A DNA stretch of 64,000 bases from Aspidapion aeneum (lineage: Eukaryota; Arthropoda; Insecta; Coleoptera; Brentidae): assembly GCA_963576565.1 (NCBI GenBank), contig OY755038.1, forward strand, positions 9,749,756-9,813,755, written 5' to 3'. Of this stretch, positions 1 through 11,339 are shown in pieces. How positions within the stretch are numbered: the stretch's first letter is position 1; every line of letters begins with the position of its first letter. The translations under genes and the position numbers were made by a program. Under the pieces are notes generated by a model. That model made no database searches. It had not been told where the DNA came from and saw only the letters and a list, made by a program, of their open reading frames with translations.

Positions 1-250
1 AAAAGAAAGAATGGGCATCGAGGGAAGCATAACGGATTACATCGCTAAAAGACAACTGATATGGTACGGCCGTGTATAACGGATGAACTACGAAAGATTA
101 CCAAAGCAGGTCTTCGAATGGCAACCAATAGGGCGCAAAAAAAGAGGGAGTCCTAAACTGATATGGCATCAGTCAATCCAAAGATCAAAAAAACCTGAGA
201 AGATGATTGTCAAGATCGAAGGAGGTGGAGAATAGGAAGAACATTAAGAG
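1..250 (+). pseudogene. C-terminal tail of an RTE-like LINE, degraded
   Basis: Frame fragments on the plus strand read KRQLIWYGRV, then RLPKQVFEWQPIGRKKRG. This is the conserved C-terminal block of insect endonuclease/reverse-transcriptase LINE proteins, downstream of the RT domain. The same block occurs in the better copy ending at 3339 and in the minus-strand remnant at 22.6-23.1 kb. A stop interrupts WYGRV, and the element continues off the left edge. Only the 3' end is visible, so this is a dead copy. Clade assignment (RTE-like) rests on motif style only. Confidence 0.75.
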
Positions 251-369
251 ATTTCGGTATCGTGTTTTAAAATGGTTTAGGAACTTACAAAGCATTTTTA
301 GAGGTTAGTTTTATCATTCGAGATAATTGCTACACACTGCAAATAATAACAATTATCCAAAACTTCAAT

Positions 370-560
370 AATGAGGAATATTTATCTAAAACACGATATT
401 AGAAACAAAATTTCGGACGTTTCAATTAGTAAGTATCTCTCTAAACCTCGTGTTTAAAATAAATAAAGAAAATGGTGAATGGAAGTCCAAAATTTTGTTT
501 CTACTCAATCATTTTCAGTTTCAACCAAAGTGTTATAACCTACAACCTTTTTATTGCCAG
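370..560. repeat. Dispersed 3'-end repeats shared with 43.2 and 47.65 kb
   Basis: Two short shared blocks lie side by side. At 385-435 the sequence AGAAACAAAATTTCG followed by TTAGTAAGTATCTCT matches 47,645-47,705, just outside the Penelope-like element there. At about 437-545 the sequence starting CGTGTTTAAAATAAATAA matches 43,224-43,330. No coding capacity is seen. Confidence 0.55.
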
Positions 561-834
561 CTTTTCTGAAAATTCGACCAGTGTGCGGCGGCCCTCACCA
601 ATTATTAGACAAAGGGCGCGATAGTGTGCATAAACTTCACAAATTGAACTAATTAGAGAATGGTGTGTTTGTCAAGTACAAAATTAAGATTTATCACAGT
701 TGGGACATTTTGCACTCAAAGAGTCTACTTAACACTGTCTCCCCTCCTTATTATATACATATAGTTAGTTGTGCTAACTGTAATTACGCGAAATAAAATA
801 ATTGGGTCGCTTTATCAGACGCTCTTCTAGTTAA

Positions 835-3339
835 AGGGCTTGCAATAAACTAGCAACGCATTGTGGTAGAGGAAAAGGGGGGGTCAGGTCAAAAATTTTA
901 CGCCTACATACACTCAGAGTAAATGATCTGACAGTTGGCCAATATGGAGAAGATGTTGTTAATGACAATGGAAACCGGCTTATCACAGTATGTGAGCAAT
1001 TAGACCTAAAAATCCAAAACGGTTTTTTCCAACATAAGAAAATACACAAATATACCTGGACCAAACCCTCACAAAACCTGAAATCCGTCATTGATTATCT
1101 TATCACTAAACAAAAGACAAAACTAAAAATTCAAGATGTCAGAACAAAGCGTGGATCAACATGCGGAAGTGATCACTATTTTCTGGAGACCAAAATTCTC
1201 TTTCCTTATCAAGGCCGAAGCCTCCATCAACAAAATCTTGATGATACAGTGAATGAGGAAATTGATCACTGTCAATATAATCTACTAAGCCTAGAACATG
1301 ACAGCGTAAAAAACTTATACAAAAAGAGACTGAACGAAAAACTTAATTCAAGTTCAGGTGAAACCCCAGATGAGGAATACGAATGTATCACATTAAGCAT
1401 CCATCAAGCTGCAAAAGAAGCACTAGGATTAGTGGAAGAAACTCCTAAAAGAACAAAACCATACTGGTGGGATGCTGAGATTGTAAGTGAAATAGAGGAA
1501 AAAAGGAAATTATATTACACGTACTTATCCCAAAAGACAGATAGAAGCAGAGAAGAATACAAAATCGCGCAATCAAAGGTGAGAAGAATGATCAGTGATA
1601 AGAAGAATCAATCATGGATGCAAAAGTGCCAGAAAATAGATTCTTACTTAGGAGGTAGGAGAAGTACCGAAAGCTGGAAAACTATAAGATCGATCAAAAA
1701 AGAAACATGCAGAGATATTATTTCACCAATACCAGACAAAGAATGGGATGAGCATTTTAAAAAACTTTTAACTGAAGATAGAGCAGAATTCAAGGAAGAC
1801 GAAAGAGACAATATCATTAGAACGATGGGATCTCCAGTACCACTCACAATATCTGAGGTCAAAAACGTGTGCAAAACCTTAAAAAGCGGTAAATCTGCCG
1901 GACCCGGAAATATCCCAGCTGAACTTATTAAATATGGCACTGAAGAATTGTTTTGTAGATTACGGAATCTTTTCCAAAGATATTTAAATGGAGCTGTAGT
2001 ACCAACTGAGTGGAAAACGTCATATATATCCACAATACACAAAAAAGGAAGGAAAGATATATGTGACAATTATAGAGGTATATCTGTAACTAGTACGCTA
2101 AGCAGAATATATGGCAAAATAATAAGAAATAAAGTGGAGAGCGAATATAAAGATATGGAGGCAGAAGAACAAGCTGGTTTCAGGGCGGGTAGATCGACTT
2201 CAGATCATCTCTTTTGTATAACCCAAGTTATTGAAAAGAAAATGGCATACGGACAAGAGCTCCATCTGCTTTACGTAGATTTGCAGCAGGCATATGATAG
2301 TATACCACTAAATCTACTTTGGAAAGCGTTGGAAAAGACAAACATAAGCGTACAACTAATTAAGGCCATCAAAGAGTTATACCGCAATAGTAAGGCAAAA
2401 GTTAAAATAAAAGCAAAACTAACCAAAGGCTTTCAAGTAAATAAAGGTCTTAAACAAGGTTGCTGTATCTCGCCTACGCTCTTCAAGATATATTTGGAAC
2501 AGGTCCTTAAAGTCTGGAAGAGAAAATGTCAAAACATGGGAATTCCGTTGAATGAAACCACCTTGTATACTTTATGTTTCGCCGATGATCAGATAGTGGT
2601 GCCTCAGGATTATGACGACCTCGAATATATGACACGAAAACTAATAGAAGAGTACAATAAGTGGGGACTAGAGGTTAATATCAATAAGACAGAGTATATG
2701 TGTATTGGTGGAACGAAACAGGATCTAATCTTAAATACTGGGCAGCGAATTCAGTCCTGTGATGAGTATAAATACTTGGGTCTAAAAATTACAGCTGACG
2801 GAACACTAGACAAAGCTATAAAAGATAGAAACGTACAAGGAAGAAAAGCAATAACTTTATTAAATGGAATAATTTGGGACCAAAGTATATCAAAACATAA
2901 CAAAAAGCTTATATATAACACCATTGTAAAAAGTATTATTACATACGGCTCAGAAGTATGGCCAATCAAAGATAGAACAGAAAAAATGCTTTCCGCTACG
3001 GAGATGGACTATTGGAGAAGAGCAGCAGGGAAATCAAAAAGAGAAAGAGTTACCAATCAAAGAATAAGAGAAATTATGACAGTGGGTGAACGTACTCTAG
3101 TGGATGATATAAGAACAAAGCAACTGGTGTGGTACGGACATGTACAAAGAATGGATGATGGAAGACTACCTAAACAAATATTACAATGGAAACCAACTGG
3201 CCGAAGAAAACGAGGAAGACCAAGGAGAAGCTGGAGAGAAGGAATAGATAGTGAAATAAGAATAAGAGGCCTAGATGATGAATTATGGGCAAACAGAAAC
3301 GAGTGGAGATTGGGTATCGGAAGACGTAGAACGTTGTGA
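835..3339 (+). CDS. LINE endonuclease-reverse transcriptase, 5'-truncated (RTE-like clade)
   Basis: One open frame runs from the stop at 832-834 to 3339. A GTG at 1249 is sometimes taken as a start, but homology begins upstream at about 920, so it is not a true start. The first part is the C-terminal half of an APE-type endonuclease (IHKYTW, IDYLITKQ, then CGSDHYFLETK near 1163-1190). The RT domain follows, with LLYVDLQQAYDSI, LKQGCCISPTLF and the catalytic CFADDQ (FADD at 2578-2589). The end carries WYGHVQRMDDGRLPKQ and a basic GRRKRGRPRRSW block. Family proteins of this kind make DNA nicks and prime reverse transcription at the target. The N-terminal endonuclease half (including the GDFN motif) is missing, so this copy is incomplete although the RT frame is intact. 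A TA-rich microsatellite at 3347-3362 forms the 3' tail. A second, more decayed copy starts at 62,560. Confidence 0.88.
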   Translation, partial: RACNKLATHCGRGKGGVRSKILRLHTLRVNDLTVGQYGEDVVNDNGNRLITVCEQLDLKIQNGFFQHKKIHKYTWTKPSQNLKSVIDYLITKQKTKLKIQDVRTKRGSTCGSDHYFLETKILFPYQGRSLHQQNLDDTVNEEIDHCQYNLLSLEHDSVKNLYKKRLNEKLNSSSGETPDEEYECITLSIHQAAKEALGLVEETPKRTKPYWWDAEIVSEIEEKRKLYYTYLSQKTDRSREEYKIAQSKVRRMISDKKNQSWMQKCQKIDSYLGGRRSTESWKTIRSIKKETCRDIISPIPDKEWDEHFKKLLTEDRAEFKEDERDNIIRTMGSPVPLTISEVKNVCKTLKSGKSAGPGNIPAELIKYGTEELFCRLRNLFQRYLNGAVVPTEWKTSYISTIHKKGRKDICDNYRGISVTSTLSRIYGKIIRNKVESEYKDMEAEEQAGFRAGRSTSDHLFCITQVIEKKMAYGQELHLLYVDLQQAYDSIPLNLLWKALEKTNISVQLIKAIKELYRNSKAKVKIKAKLTKGFQVNKGLKQGCCISPTLFKIYLEQVLKVWKRKCQNMGIPLNETTLYTLCFADDQIVVPQDYDDLEYMTRKLIEEYNKWGLEVNINKTEYMCIGGTKQDLILNTGQRIQSCDEYKYLGLKITADGTLDKAIKDRNVQGRKAITLLNGIIWDQSISKHNKKLIYNTIVKSIITYGSEVWPIKDRTEKMLSATEMDYWRRAAGKSKRERVTNQRIREIMTVGERTLVDDIRTKQLVWYGHVQRMDDGRLPKQILQWKPTGRRKRGRPRRSWREGIDSEIRIRGLDDELWANRNEWRLGIGRRRTL

Positions 3340-3365
3340 AACCGATAAATATATATATATATACA

Positions 3366-3815
3366 CTCAAGGGTTAGGTATGGAATAGTTTTTTGGGGTA
3401 ATTCAGTTGAGGCCATTAGAATCTTAAAACTGCAAAAAAGGGTTCTAAGAATTATTTTTCAAATGAAAAAATCCGATAGCTGTAGGCAAGTGTTTATGGA
3501 AAATAGAATACTCACAGTATTTTCTTTATACATACTGGAGTGTGTAAGTTTTATGGTCGCCAATCAAGACCTTGTCAGTGGCTTGGAACAATAACATGTA
3601 TATAACACAAGACATAAAAGTAATTTAAAAACTGAAATGGCACATTATACTTATGTCCAAAAAAATGGAAAATATTCCATCGTAAAAGTGTGGAATAAAT
3701 TGCCATCAAAAATCAAAGATTTGCCTCCCAAAACTTTAAAAATTAAACTATAAAACTACTTACTAGAAAAGCATACTATTCCGTTGATGAGTTTTTTGGT
3801 GACAGTTTGAGTGAC
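3366..3815 (+). pseudogene. C-terminal remnant of a CR1/Jockey-like LINE
   Basis: From 3373 the plus strand reads VRYGIVFWGNS, LKLQKRVLRIIF, SDSCRQVF and FSLYILECVSFM, then a stop, followed by YNTRHKSNL and VKVWNKLPSKIKDLP in shifted frames. These are typical landmarks of the region after the RT catalytic core in CR1/Jockey LINEs. Stops and frameshifts show it is inactive. It directly abuts the 3' end of the preceding LINE. AT-rich sequence up to about 4170 probably includes its 3' UTR, ending with AATAAAGAAT and (TTAC)n. Confidence 0.78.
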
Positions 3816-4109
3816 ATTTTTTAGATGTTATAGGTATTTGTATCTTTTGTCATATTTTTTAAAATGTTACCTGTTTGATTTTATGCTACACTTATAAATA
3901 CTACAAGTAATTTATTTCCTTATTGTTATATTTTGTATCTTTTTATTATTATTTATTTTATTTTAACAATCATACTTTATATTGACTAAATAAAACTATG
4001 TTTATTTTAAATGTCTACTTTAGGTAAATAAACAATAAATAATAATAAAACATTTATATTATTAGGCTTAATTAGATGCTTAAAAATGTTGATGTAAAAT
4101 TGTGACATG

Positions 4110-4172
4110 TATTTTGACTGCATCCACGCCCATCTGGGTAATACGGATTTAATAAAGAATTTACTTACTTAC
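4110..4172 (+). repeat. LINE-like 3' tail ending in (TTAC)n
   Basis: GCCCATCTGGGTAATACGG is followed by ATTTAATAAAGAATTT and four TTAC units. A short tandem tail after an AATAAA-like motif is typical of CR1-type LINE 3' ends. The link to the fragment at 3366-3815 is inferred from position. Confidence 0.4.
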
Positions 4173-4316
4173 TTACTTAGAAAAAAATATATATGTCAAG
4201 TCAAGTTTATCGTGTATTTCCCTATTCTTCTAGTAGTAGTAGTAGGAGTAGTAGTGGGGAATCCCCACCCCCCCGATTGGTCCCTATATCATGTACCAAA
4301 CTGATGCAATATCAAA

Positions 4317-4447
4317 ATTGGTTCAAGGTTTGGATGTTCTCTACTTAAAATGGCGGCGGTTTTGTGACGTAATCTGAAAGTAAACATTGGTTCAAGGTTT
4401 GGATGTCCTCTAGATAAAATGCCACGGTGTTGTGACGTCATCTGCCA
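4317..4447. repeat. 69-bp imperfect direct duplication
   Basis: TTGGTTCAAGGTTTGGATG occurs at 4318 and again at 4387, each followed by CTCTA, AAAATG and TTGTGACGT. Two units of 69 bp stand head to tail. No reading frame is involved. Confidence 0.75.
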
Positions 4448-4744
4448 AAAAGTAGCGAAACTAACCAACGTTAGCTAAAGAACATGTTAGGTTATGTCAA
4501 CACTCTCACACAGCATTGTCTACCACCACTATTCCCAGGCAGGGTTGGGTTTTAGGTTTCCTGTTTTCAACCACTCATACGTTTTTTTTATGAGGCGAAA
4601 ATAAAGTGCAAGTTTTAAACTAGGCAACGCAAGAAGTGTCCATATGGTTAAATAAAATGGAAGATTTTTCTATAGTTGAACGATGCGTTTTGGGTCGTAC
4701 TTATTTGTTAAAATAATAATTTTTAACCTGTAACTTAAAGAAAA

Positions 4745-5365
4745 AAGTTGTTCAAAAACATTTTCTTCGAAAGTCATTTTGTTCGATCGGAAATTTGTTC
4801 AAAAACATTTTGTTCGAACGGAAATTTGTTCGAAAACAATTTGTTCGATCGAAAATTTATTCGAAAACATTTTGTTCGAATGGAAATTTGTTCGAAAAAA
4901 ATTTGTTCAAACGGAAATTTGTTCGAAAACATTTTGTTCGAACGGAAATTTGTTTGAAGACATTTGGATCGAACGAAAATTTGTTCCAAAGAACATTTGT
5001 TCGAAAAAATTTTGTTCGAAAGAAACGGAAATTGGTTCGAAAACGTTTTCTTCGAACCGAAATTCGAACAAAATGTTTCCGAACGAATTTCCGTTCGAAG
5101 AAAACGTTTTCGAACAAATTTCCGTTTGAACAAATTTTTTTCGAACAAATTTCCATTCGAACAAAATGTTTTCGAATAAATTTTCGATCGAACAAATTGT
5201 TTTCGAACAAATTTCCGTTCGAACAAAATGTTTTTGAACAAATTTCCGTTCGAAAATAATGTTTTCCAACAAATTTCCTTTCGAAGAAAATGTTTTCGAA
5301 CCAATTCTCCGTTCGAAGAAACTGTTTTCGAGCAAATTTCCGATCGAAGAAAATGTTTTCGAACT
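4745..5365. repeat. 31-bp satellite arranged head-to-head
   Basis: Units of 31 bp containing GTTCGAACGGAAATTTGTTC repeat from about 4745 to 5060. From about 5070 to 5365 the same unit appears as its reverse complement. The whole block is therefore a long imperfect palindrome that could fold into one hairpin, and each unit also holds a TTCGAA palindrome. Apparent reading frames in both strands here are products of the periodic sequence and should not be taken as genes. The array resumes at 6352 after an inserted element. Confidence 0.92.
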
Positions 5366-6351
5366 ATCCCGCATAGCACAAAAATCAAATCAACGTTAAA
5401 TTAACGTGAACAAACATAACAAAGTTTTTTTTACTTGAAAACAACCTCAACAATCACATGCTTAAAGATAACTTAAAAACAAGGAAAAGTCAAGCTATAA
5501 AAATGTACTTTTTGCTGAAGTTTCTGGTGCCGTGTATATAACGTGTTTTTTACCCTCGTTATTTTCATGTACCAAATTCACACTTGAAAAGTCCTCCACA
5601 ACATGTTCTAAAACGCCACTAGATTAAGACTTCTCAAACCTACTAACTTTCTGCGTCTTTTTTGATCACGTTTTTTTAATAACATTTTTTTAACTTAAAA
5701 GAGACGCGAAAGAAAGTTATAAAAGTTTACTAGTTTTAGACCACAACACTACACACAAGACAATTTTAAAGATGGCGCTCAAGGTAAGACAAAATATCTA
5801 TATATCTATCTATATACATTATGTTTTTCTTAAAAGCTAAACAAGATTTTTTAACAGTAAACACTTTCACAGAATATTAATGTGTCTTTATCAGGTTACT
5901 AACAGATGCGTCGTGATCGTGAAGGATCAGGGATCAGTTCCTTAAAACGTTTTTGGAGTTTAGAGGCCAAAGCACTGCCTGATAGATTTCTTCAAAGTGA
6001 AAAATCCCGACAATAGGCGGCGCTGCTGCTAGTAATATCTCAAAAATATTTAGTAGAAAACCATGCAAGTCGCGTTTTAAAATTCGTGTAGAAAAGGCGT
6101 GAATCTAATGTGATTTTAACGTTGATAAAAATCACTTGAAACTAAGGTAAAAACATTTCTGTTTTAATTTTATAATGGCGTTATTACAACGCAGTTTTTA
6201 GCAACGTTATTTTTTATAACGTTAATGAATGACCTATTAAGCTTGTTTTCATATATGAAATAAACGTCTTTTTCTAGCAGGTTTTAAAATCAACGGTTTT
6301 TTTTCTCACGCCTTTTTTAGGTGTCAAACACGTAATTGTGCTATGTAGGAT
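5366..6351. mobile_element. MITE with about 15-bp terminal inverted repeats, inside the satellite
   Basis: The left end ATCCCGCATAGCACAA (5366-5381) and the right end TTGTGCTATGTAGGAT (6336-6351) are inverted repeats with 14 of 16 matches. TTCGAACAA satellite sequence lies on both sides, so the element most likely inserted into the array. The interior is rich in AACGTTA-like motifs and has no convincing reading frame. Superfamily not assigned. Confidence 0.72.
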
Positions 6352-6405
6352 TGCTTTCAAAAAAACGCTTTTCGAACAACGTGTTTTCGAACAATGTTCC
6401 GCGAC
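6352..6405. repeat. Right-hand continuation of the TTCGAACAA satellite
   Basis: Two more degenerate units (CTTTTCGAACAACGTG and TTTTCGAACAATG) follow the MITE. They are in the same orientation as the right arm of the array at 5070-5365. Confidence 0.75.
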
Positions 6406-7224
6406 CCACAAAAAAACCACCCTGCCCTAAAGGATTTAATTCAGGTTAAAAATACTCTAACTTGCGTAGCAAACCAAAAGAGTTCTTAACTTTCAAGAAG
6501 CTTTTAAGGTCAAGATTAACACTGTTTTACAAGCTATGTTTTGTTAAAAATGCCCACGGTAATCGAGAACCTCAAAGCAGAATACTAGGTCAGACTTAGC
6601 ACAAATTGTCTCCTCCATTTGCCTTTATAGCTGAAACACGTTTGAAGACTTACAGAGGGAAATAATTAAAAAGTTTTACCTATAAGAACTCTTCAAAATT
6701 CCTTGCCTATAAATACAGATTTCTTGGGTTATTTGTTGAAATTTTTGAGATATCATTGGAAATTTTGAACCAAACTTCAGCTTGCCAATATGCGCTAAAA
6801 TGTTATTTGGGTTTGTACCATGTATGTACCTATTTATACCAGTTTTAACTTTGTAATGTGCATTCAAACAAGACTCCGTTCGCTCCATTTCCTTTTGAGA
6901 ATGGAATCTTTTTTAGCTCAGGAATTCCATGCGAGAAAAATCCATCAGACAGGAGTCAAATAGTTACTTCAGCTAAAAGCATTGGGGCAAAACCGAAAAT
7001 AAAATTCCAAAAGAATAAAGCTTAACAATACATGACCGCTAAGACCTATCTGAAGGCACTCTTTTATAAAAATTCTTTCTCTGGGAATGTTTTCTGGATA
7101 CCTATATATAAAATACTTGATTTTATTTTGAGTACTATAAATAGAAAAGGAGAATTTTTCCTGCATAGCTTTTTTTTGACAAACAACTTGCTGCCAGTGA
7201 CATAGTTTGGATCAGACAGTAATG
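6406..7224. other. No recognisable gene or repeat
   Basis: AT-rich sequence with frames of at most 70 codons and no family motifs. I see nothing that can be supported here. Confidence 0.6.
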
Positions 7225-7640
7225 ACTCGAAAAGGTATTGTTTTCGACAAAGAAATTTCCTCCGAAAATTTCCTATTTGTGTGTATTTTGATATCGTCGT
7301 GACGTCTTTCCGTATATGTGTCTATCCAGTCTAGGATAGCTCTTTAACCGCTAAACCGATTTTTTTGAAATTTTTAGCTAAAATAGATTACAATACTGTA
7401 AACAGCTGAGTAGAATTTGGTCAAGATCCATTGCTAACTTTTTAACGGAGCATCGTATTATATCAATTGGCGGTTTCCAGAATATAGTAACTACATTTTG
7501 CTTATAAAATAATAACCAAAAACTTCAAAAGAGCTTTAGTTTTTGAGATATTTACAAAAAATGTTTTCCAGGCTGATATATCATGGTTTAACTTGAAGTT
7601 ATAATAGGCTAGCTAGGAAGGTATCAGATCCATCATGAAT
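7225..7640 (-). repeat. Dispersed repeat X, copy 1 (DNA-transposon-like)
   Basis: Read on the minus strand it begins ACCTTCCTAGCTAGCC, continues AACTTCAAGTTAAACCATG and ends with a block similar to GGTATTGTTTTCGAC at 7236. The same order of blocks is found at 15.2-15.5 kb, at 15.6-17.1 kb (interrupted) and at 45.72-46.84 kb. Shared internal landmarks include the GTTTAGGAGCTAT region (copy 1 keeps a diverged form) and TCGTCGTGACGTC. The ACCTTCC ends appear inverted at the two termini in the 46-kb copy. No protein is encoded. Confidence 0.7.
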
Positions 7641-8527
7641 CCATTGATTTTTTTACAAAATCAAGCGCCCACTGAAAAAACAAATCCTTGGGGCAAATGC
7701 ATAATGCATTTTATATATACCATTAACTGCTGATTTTGCACTAATAACACCATGGATTTACAAAAAGACAATTGTTTAGAAAGAAGAGCTGTTATCTAAA
7801 TGACTTACTTTTTTCACTCAAAACCATGCTGTCATCAGTTTCAAGTCTAGACATAACATTTTCCCTTACGTCTTGCCTGTCAGTCAAAAGAGTCAAGAAA
7901 GACTAGCGTACACCCTTGATAGTTTTAACGTACGTTTTTAGATCAGTTTTTGATACACCATGGAGGAAGCACTGCTTTTGTCAATAATGTTTTTTGTTTT
8001 AAATGTCTATGACTTAACCCTTTCAGTAGCTAAACATAGTTTTTTAACCAGTTTTTCAAAATGTTATGCTGATTTAGTTTGGTAATGTCCCCTGAAGATG
8101 TAAGTTTCTGCTTACGAAACATGTCGGGACTACTTGTTTAAAACAAATTAAAAATTAGTGGAGGAAGACAATAACCTGTTTGATTTCCTAAAATATTATC
8201 TTATCTGATGTCGGAAGTTTCATATATCAACTTCTAAGTTGCACTCGAAAGGAATTAAAATTGTATGCACACATCACAAGAAATGCCGCTAAAACTGACG
8301 TTTTACCGGAAACAAAGCCTCTACCGATCAGTTCAGCAGGGCCATTCAGTCATGTTCAATTCAGGCAAAACGTACGTTTTATTGTCTACACGAAATGTTT
8401 TGCCTGATCCGTCTTACCTGATCAAGTAAAACGTCAGGCACAACGTTATGTGTAGACCCCGCTTAACACAATGCTAAACCTCCGCATGAGCGTTGTACGA
8501 AATTTAAGAATGGTCCCTTTGTAAATA
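7641..8527. other. No recognisable gene
   Basis: Unassigned AT-rich sequence. A GAAACATGTCGGG segment (8117-8129) follows CCTGAAGATG (8091-8100), a combination seen near insect retroelement ends, but too short to call. Repeated GGCAAAACGT-like words lie at 8365-8450. Confidence 0.5.
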
Positions 8528-8786
8528 GGGACTTATTGGACTATTATTATTTGATAGTTTTACATTGGAACATGACATGAGCTAATCTTTCAATATAAGG
8601 CCTTCGTTTACCTACTATAAGAACCAGAATAAATACTGCCGTCTTTAATAAATGATAAATAAACCAACTATTTTTACATTTGAATTTGTTACGTCAATAT
8701 TGAAAGATCAACTGTCAGCCTACAATGTAAATCTGTCAAAATACTGCCTGACGCTATTACTGCCTGGCGTTATCCCAAGACGTCTC
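8528..8786. mobile_element. TA-flanked MITE, family Y copy 1
   Basis: Flanked by TA at 8526-8527 and 8787-8788. The right end, read inward on the minus strand, is GAGACGTCTTGGGATAACG followed by GCCAGGCAGTA. The left end GGGACTTATTGGAC lacks part of that repeat. The interior shares GGCCTT, TACTATAAGAACC and GAAAGATCAACTGTCAG with the copies at 9.27, 17.36 and 26.86 kb. TA target duplication points to a Tc1/mariner-type source transposase. Confidence 0.75.
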
Positions 8787-8788
8787 TA

Positions 8789-9272
8789 ATATTTGATAAA
8801 AAAATCTTGCACAAGTAGTTTGCAAGTAGACACAAGGAAACAAAGGACTGCCATTGAAAATTCTGAATTGGTTTTGCTTGGCAATGCATGTCATTGCATT
8901 TTTCCAGCTGGCAAATTGCCTGATTCGGCGTTGTCACCGATACTGTTCTAAAATGTAATTTTACCGCACACCACTTTGTATATGGTCATTTGTATGACAT
9001 GTTCGACATGTCCTAAATAGCGTAGTCACGCCCGGTAGTAAACATATGTGCGGAAGCCATGTCCGGCACTTGACCACATTTTCTTTACCCTCTATTTATC
9101 TACTACGAGTAGTAGTTCTTTGTACTACATCAAAGTCTATAAAGGGTATACTGTAAATGAACTTTTTTTTTAAAACTATTACGAGGAAATCAGCTTTTTA
9201 CGCACTCATTTGCATGTTGAAAGTATCACTTTCCCGCATGCTATTTTAGTGTTCTCCAACGTCAATATAATA
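8789..9272. other. No recognisable gene
   Basis: Unassigned sequence between two MITEs, with no coding motif. Confidence 0.5.
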
Positions 9273-9548
9273 GGGACCTTTTGTAATAGTGCCAGGCACA
9301 AATTGTGCCGGTCACTATATTGACAGTTTCTCATTATAAGAACAGCTGTGTCCTTTCAAAATTAGGCCTTTGTGTATTATACGAGCCGGATTTAATAGTG
9401 ACGCCACTATTAATGGAAAACAAAAGACGGGATTTATAAATTCGACTTTGGTATGTCAATTTTCAAAGATCAACTTTCAGTTTGTAATGCGAAACTGTCA
9501 GTATAGTGCCCGGCAAAATTTGTTCCTGGCACTATTGCCATAGGTCCC
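9273..9548. mobile_element. TA-flanked MITE, family Y copy 2
   Basis: Flanked by TA at 9271-9272 and 9549-9550. The ends form an inverted repeat of about 37 bp: GGGACCTTTTGTAATAGTG on the left, and on the right, read inward, GGGACCTATGGCAATAGTG. Both continue with CCAGG and CAAATT blocks. This is the best-preserved pair of termini among the uninterrupted copies. Confidence 0.85.
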
Positions 9549-10380
9549 TAGATTGTATAGTAAACGCACATTTGCAGAGTTTTAATTGAATATTAATTTT
9601 TTTGGCTATGAAAACATTAATACTTAAATAGTTTTATAAGTATCTTGTAGGAGAAATATGAACTTCAGTTCCACCTTTTGGTAATATATTTACATTATAA
9701 AAAATGGTATAAAATTTTACGGGGAAGTGATTTCATATATTTTTCTTTCATTTCTCAATATAATAAAATATATATTGCAATTTGTTTAGTTACTTTTTTC
9801 TGTTCGAACAAAAAATCTTGAAGAAGAAGAAGAGCCTCTTCTCCCCTTAGCCTCCTTAATTCACTCGCAAGTGCGCAGTGTTCCCAACTGTAGGGAATTT
9901 TCCTCTTTTAAGTAATCTCCATGCCTTGAGGGAAAAAGGGAATTTTCAGTCATTAATACAGAAAAAAGGAATTTTCAGGACTTGGTTATAAAAATGAAAT
10001 ATTTTCATTTACTAAAGTAAACTCTAAACAAATTGTCAAATTTGTATTTAGTATGTAATTCTTTGCAAAACAATATGTTGACAATATTAGTGTGACCATT
10101 TTTAATTTCTTTAAGTACAGTTTATTTTTTTTGCGTATTACTTCTATAATATGTCCTCCTTTCTTTGCAGCCAAAGCCAAACTACCTTTTTTAAAGATTT
10201 ATAAAATGAAAAATATTAAAAATTGTGATGTATTGATTTAAATTTTAAAATATTTTGTCTTTGGCACTATATCGTCATTAAATGTAACATTTGAGTTTAA
10301 TTTTAAACACTTTATTGTCTAATTTTCTTTGAATATTTGCCTGCGGCACAAATTTTGAATCAATCACATCCTCATCAACT
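9549..10380. other. AT-rich spacer, no gene seen
   Basis: Strongly AT-rich sequence. The longest frame (64 codons) has no family features. Confidence 0.5.
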
Positions 10381-11320
10381 CATGAAAAATGAAAAATGTA
10401 AAATGAAAAATGAAAAATGAAAAATGAAAAATGAAAAATGAAAAATGAAAAATGAAAAATGAAAAATGAAAAATGAAAAATGAAAAATGAAAAATGAAAA
10501 ATGAAAAATGAAAAATGAAAAATGAAAAATGAAAAATGAAAAATGAAAAATGAAAAATGAAAAATGAAAAATGAAAAATGAAAAATGAAAAATGAAAAAT
10601 GAAAAATGAAAAATGAAAAATGAAAAATGAAAAATGAAAAATGAAAAATGAAAAATGAAAAATGAAAAATGAAAAATGAAAAATGAAAAATGAAAAATGA
10701 AAAATGAAAAATGAAAAATGAAAAATGAAAAATGAAAAATGAAAAATGAAAAATGAAAAATGAAAAATGAAAAATGAAAAATGAAAAATGAAAAATGAAA
10801 AATGAAAAATGAAAAATGAAAAATGAAAAATGAAAAATGAAAAATGAAAAATGAAAAATGAAAAATGAAAAATGAAAAATGAAAAATGAAAAATGAAAAA
10901 TGAAAAATGAAAAATGAAAAATGAAAAATGAAAAATGAAAAATGAAAAATGAAAAATGAAAAATGAAAAATGAAAAATGAAAAATGAAAAATGAAAAATG
11001 AAAAATGAAAAATGAAAAATGAAAAATGAAAAATGAAAAATGAAAAATGAAAAATGAAAAATGAAAAATGAAAAATGAAAAATGAAAAATGAAAAATGAA
11101 AAATGAAAAATGAAAAATGAAAAATGAAAAATGAAAAATGAAAAATGAAAAATGAAAAATGAAAAATGAAAAATGAAAAATGAAAAATGAAAAATGAAAA
11201 ATGAAAAATGAAAAATGAAAAATGAAAAATGAAAAATGAAAAATGAAAAATGAAAAATGAAAAATGAAAAATGAAAAATGAAAAATGAAAAATGAAAAAT
11301 GAAAAATGAAAAACAAAAAA
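10381..11320. repeat. Heptanucleotide satellite (AAAAATG)n
   Basis: About 130 nearly perfect tandem copies of the 7-bp unit AAAAATG. The only variants are at the extreme ends (a TAAAATG near 10,395 and CAAAAAACG near 11,313). Because 7 is not a multiple of 3, all three frames on the minus strand stay open for 300-400 codons of a 7-residue repeat. These are artefacts, not genes. The high homogeneity suggests recent expansion or an assembly from long reads. Confidence 0.97.
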
Positions 11321-11339
11321 CGAAAAATGAAAAATGAAA

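Noticed and set aside
1644..3416. Several minus-strand frames of 66-141 codons
   Set aside because: They are antisense shadows of the LINE EN-RT frame at 835-3339, which carries the real motifs.
4748..5388. Overlapping frames of 70-204 codons on both strands
   Set aside because: They arise from the 31-bp TTCGAACAAA satellite; the protein repeats follow the DNA period and appear in several frames at once.
7320..7400. Possible tRNA-derived SINE
   Set aside because: No A/B box promoter or cloverleaf was recognisable; the segment belongs to dispersed repeat X.
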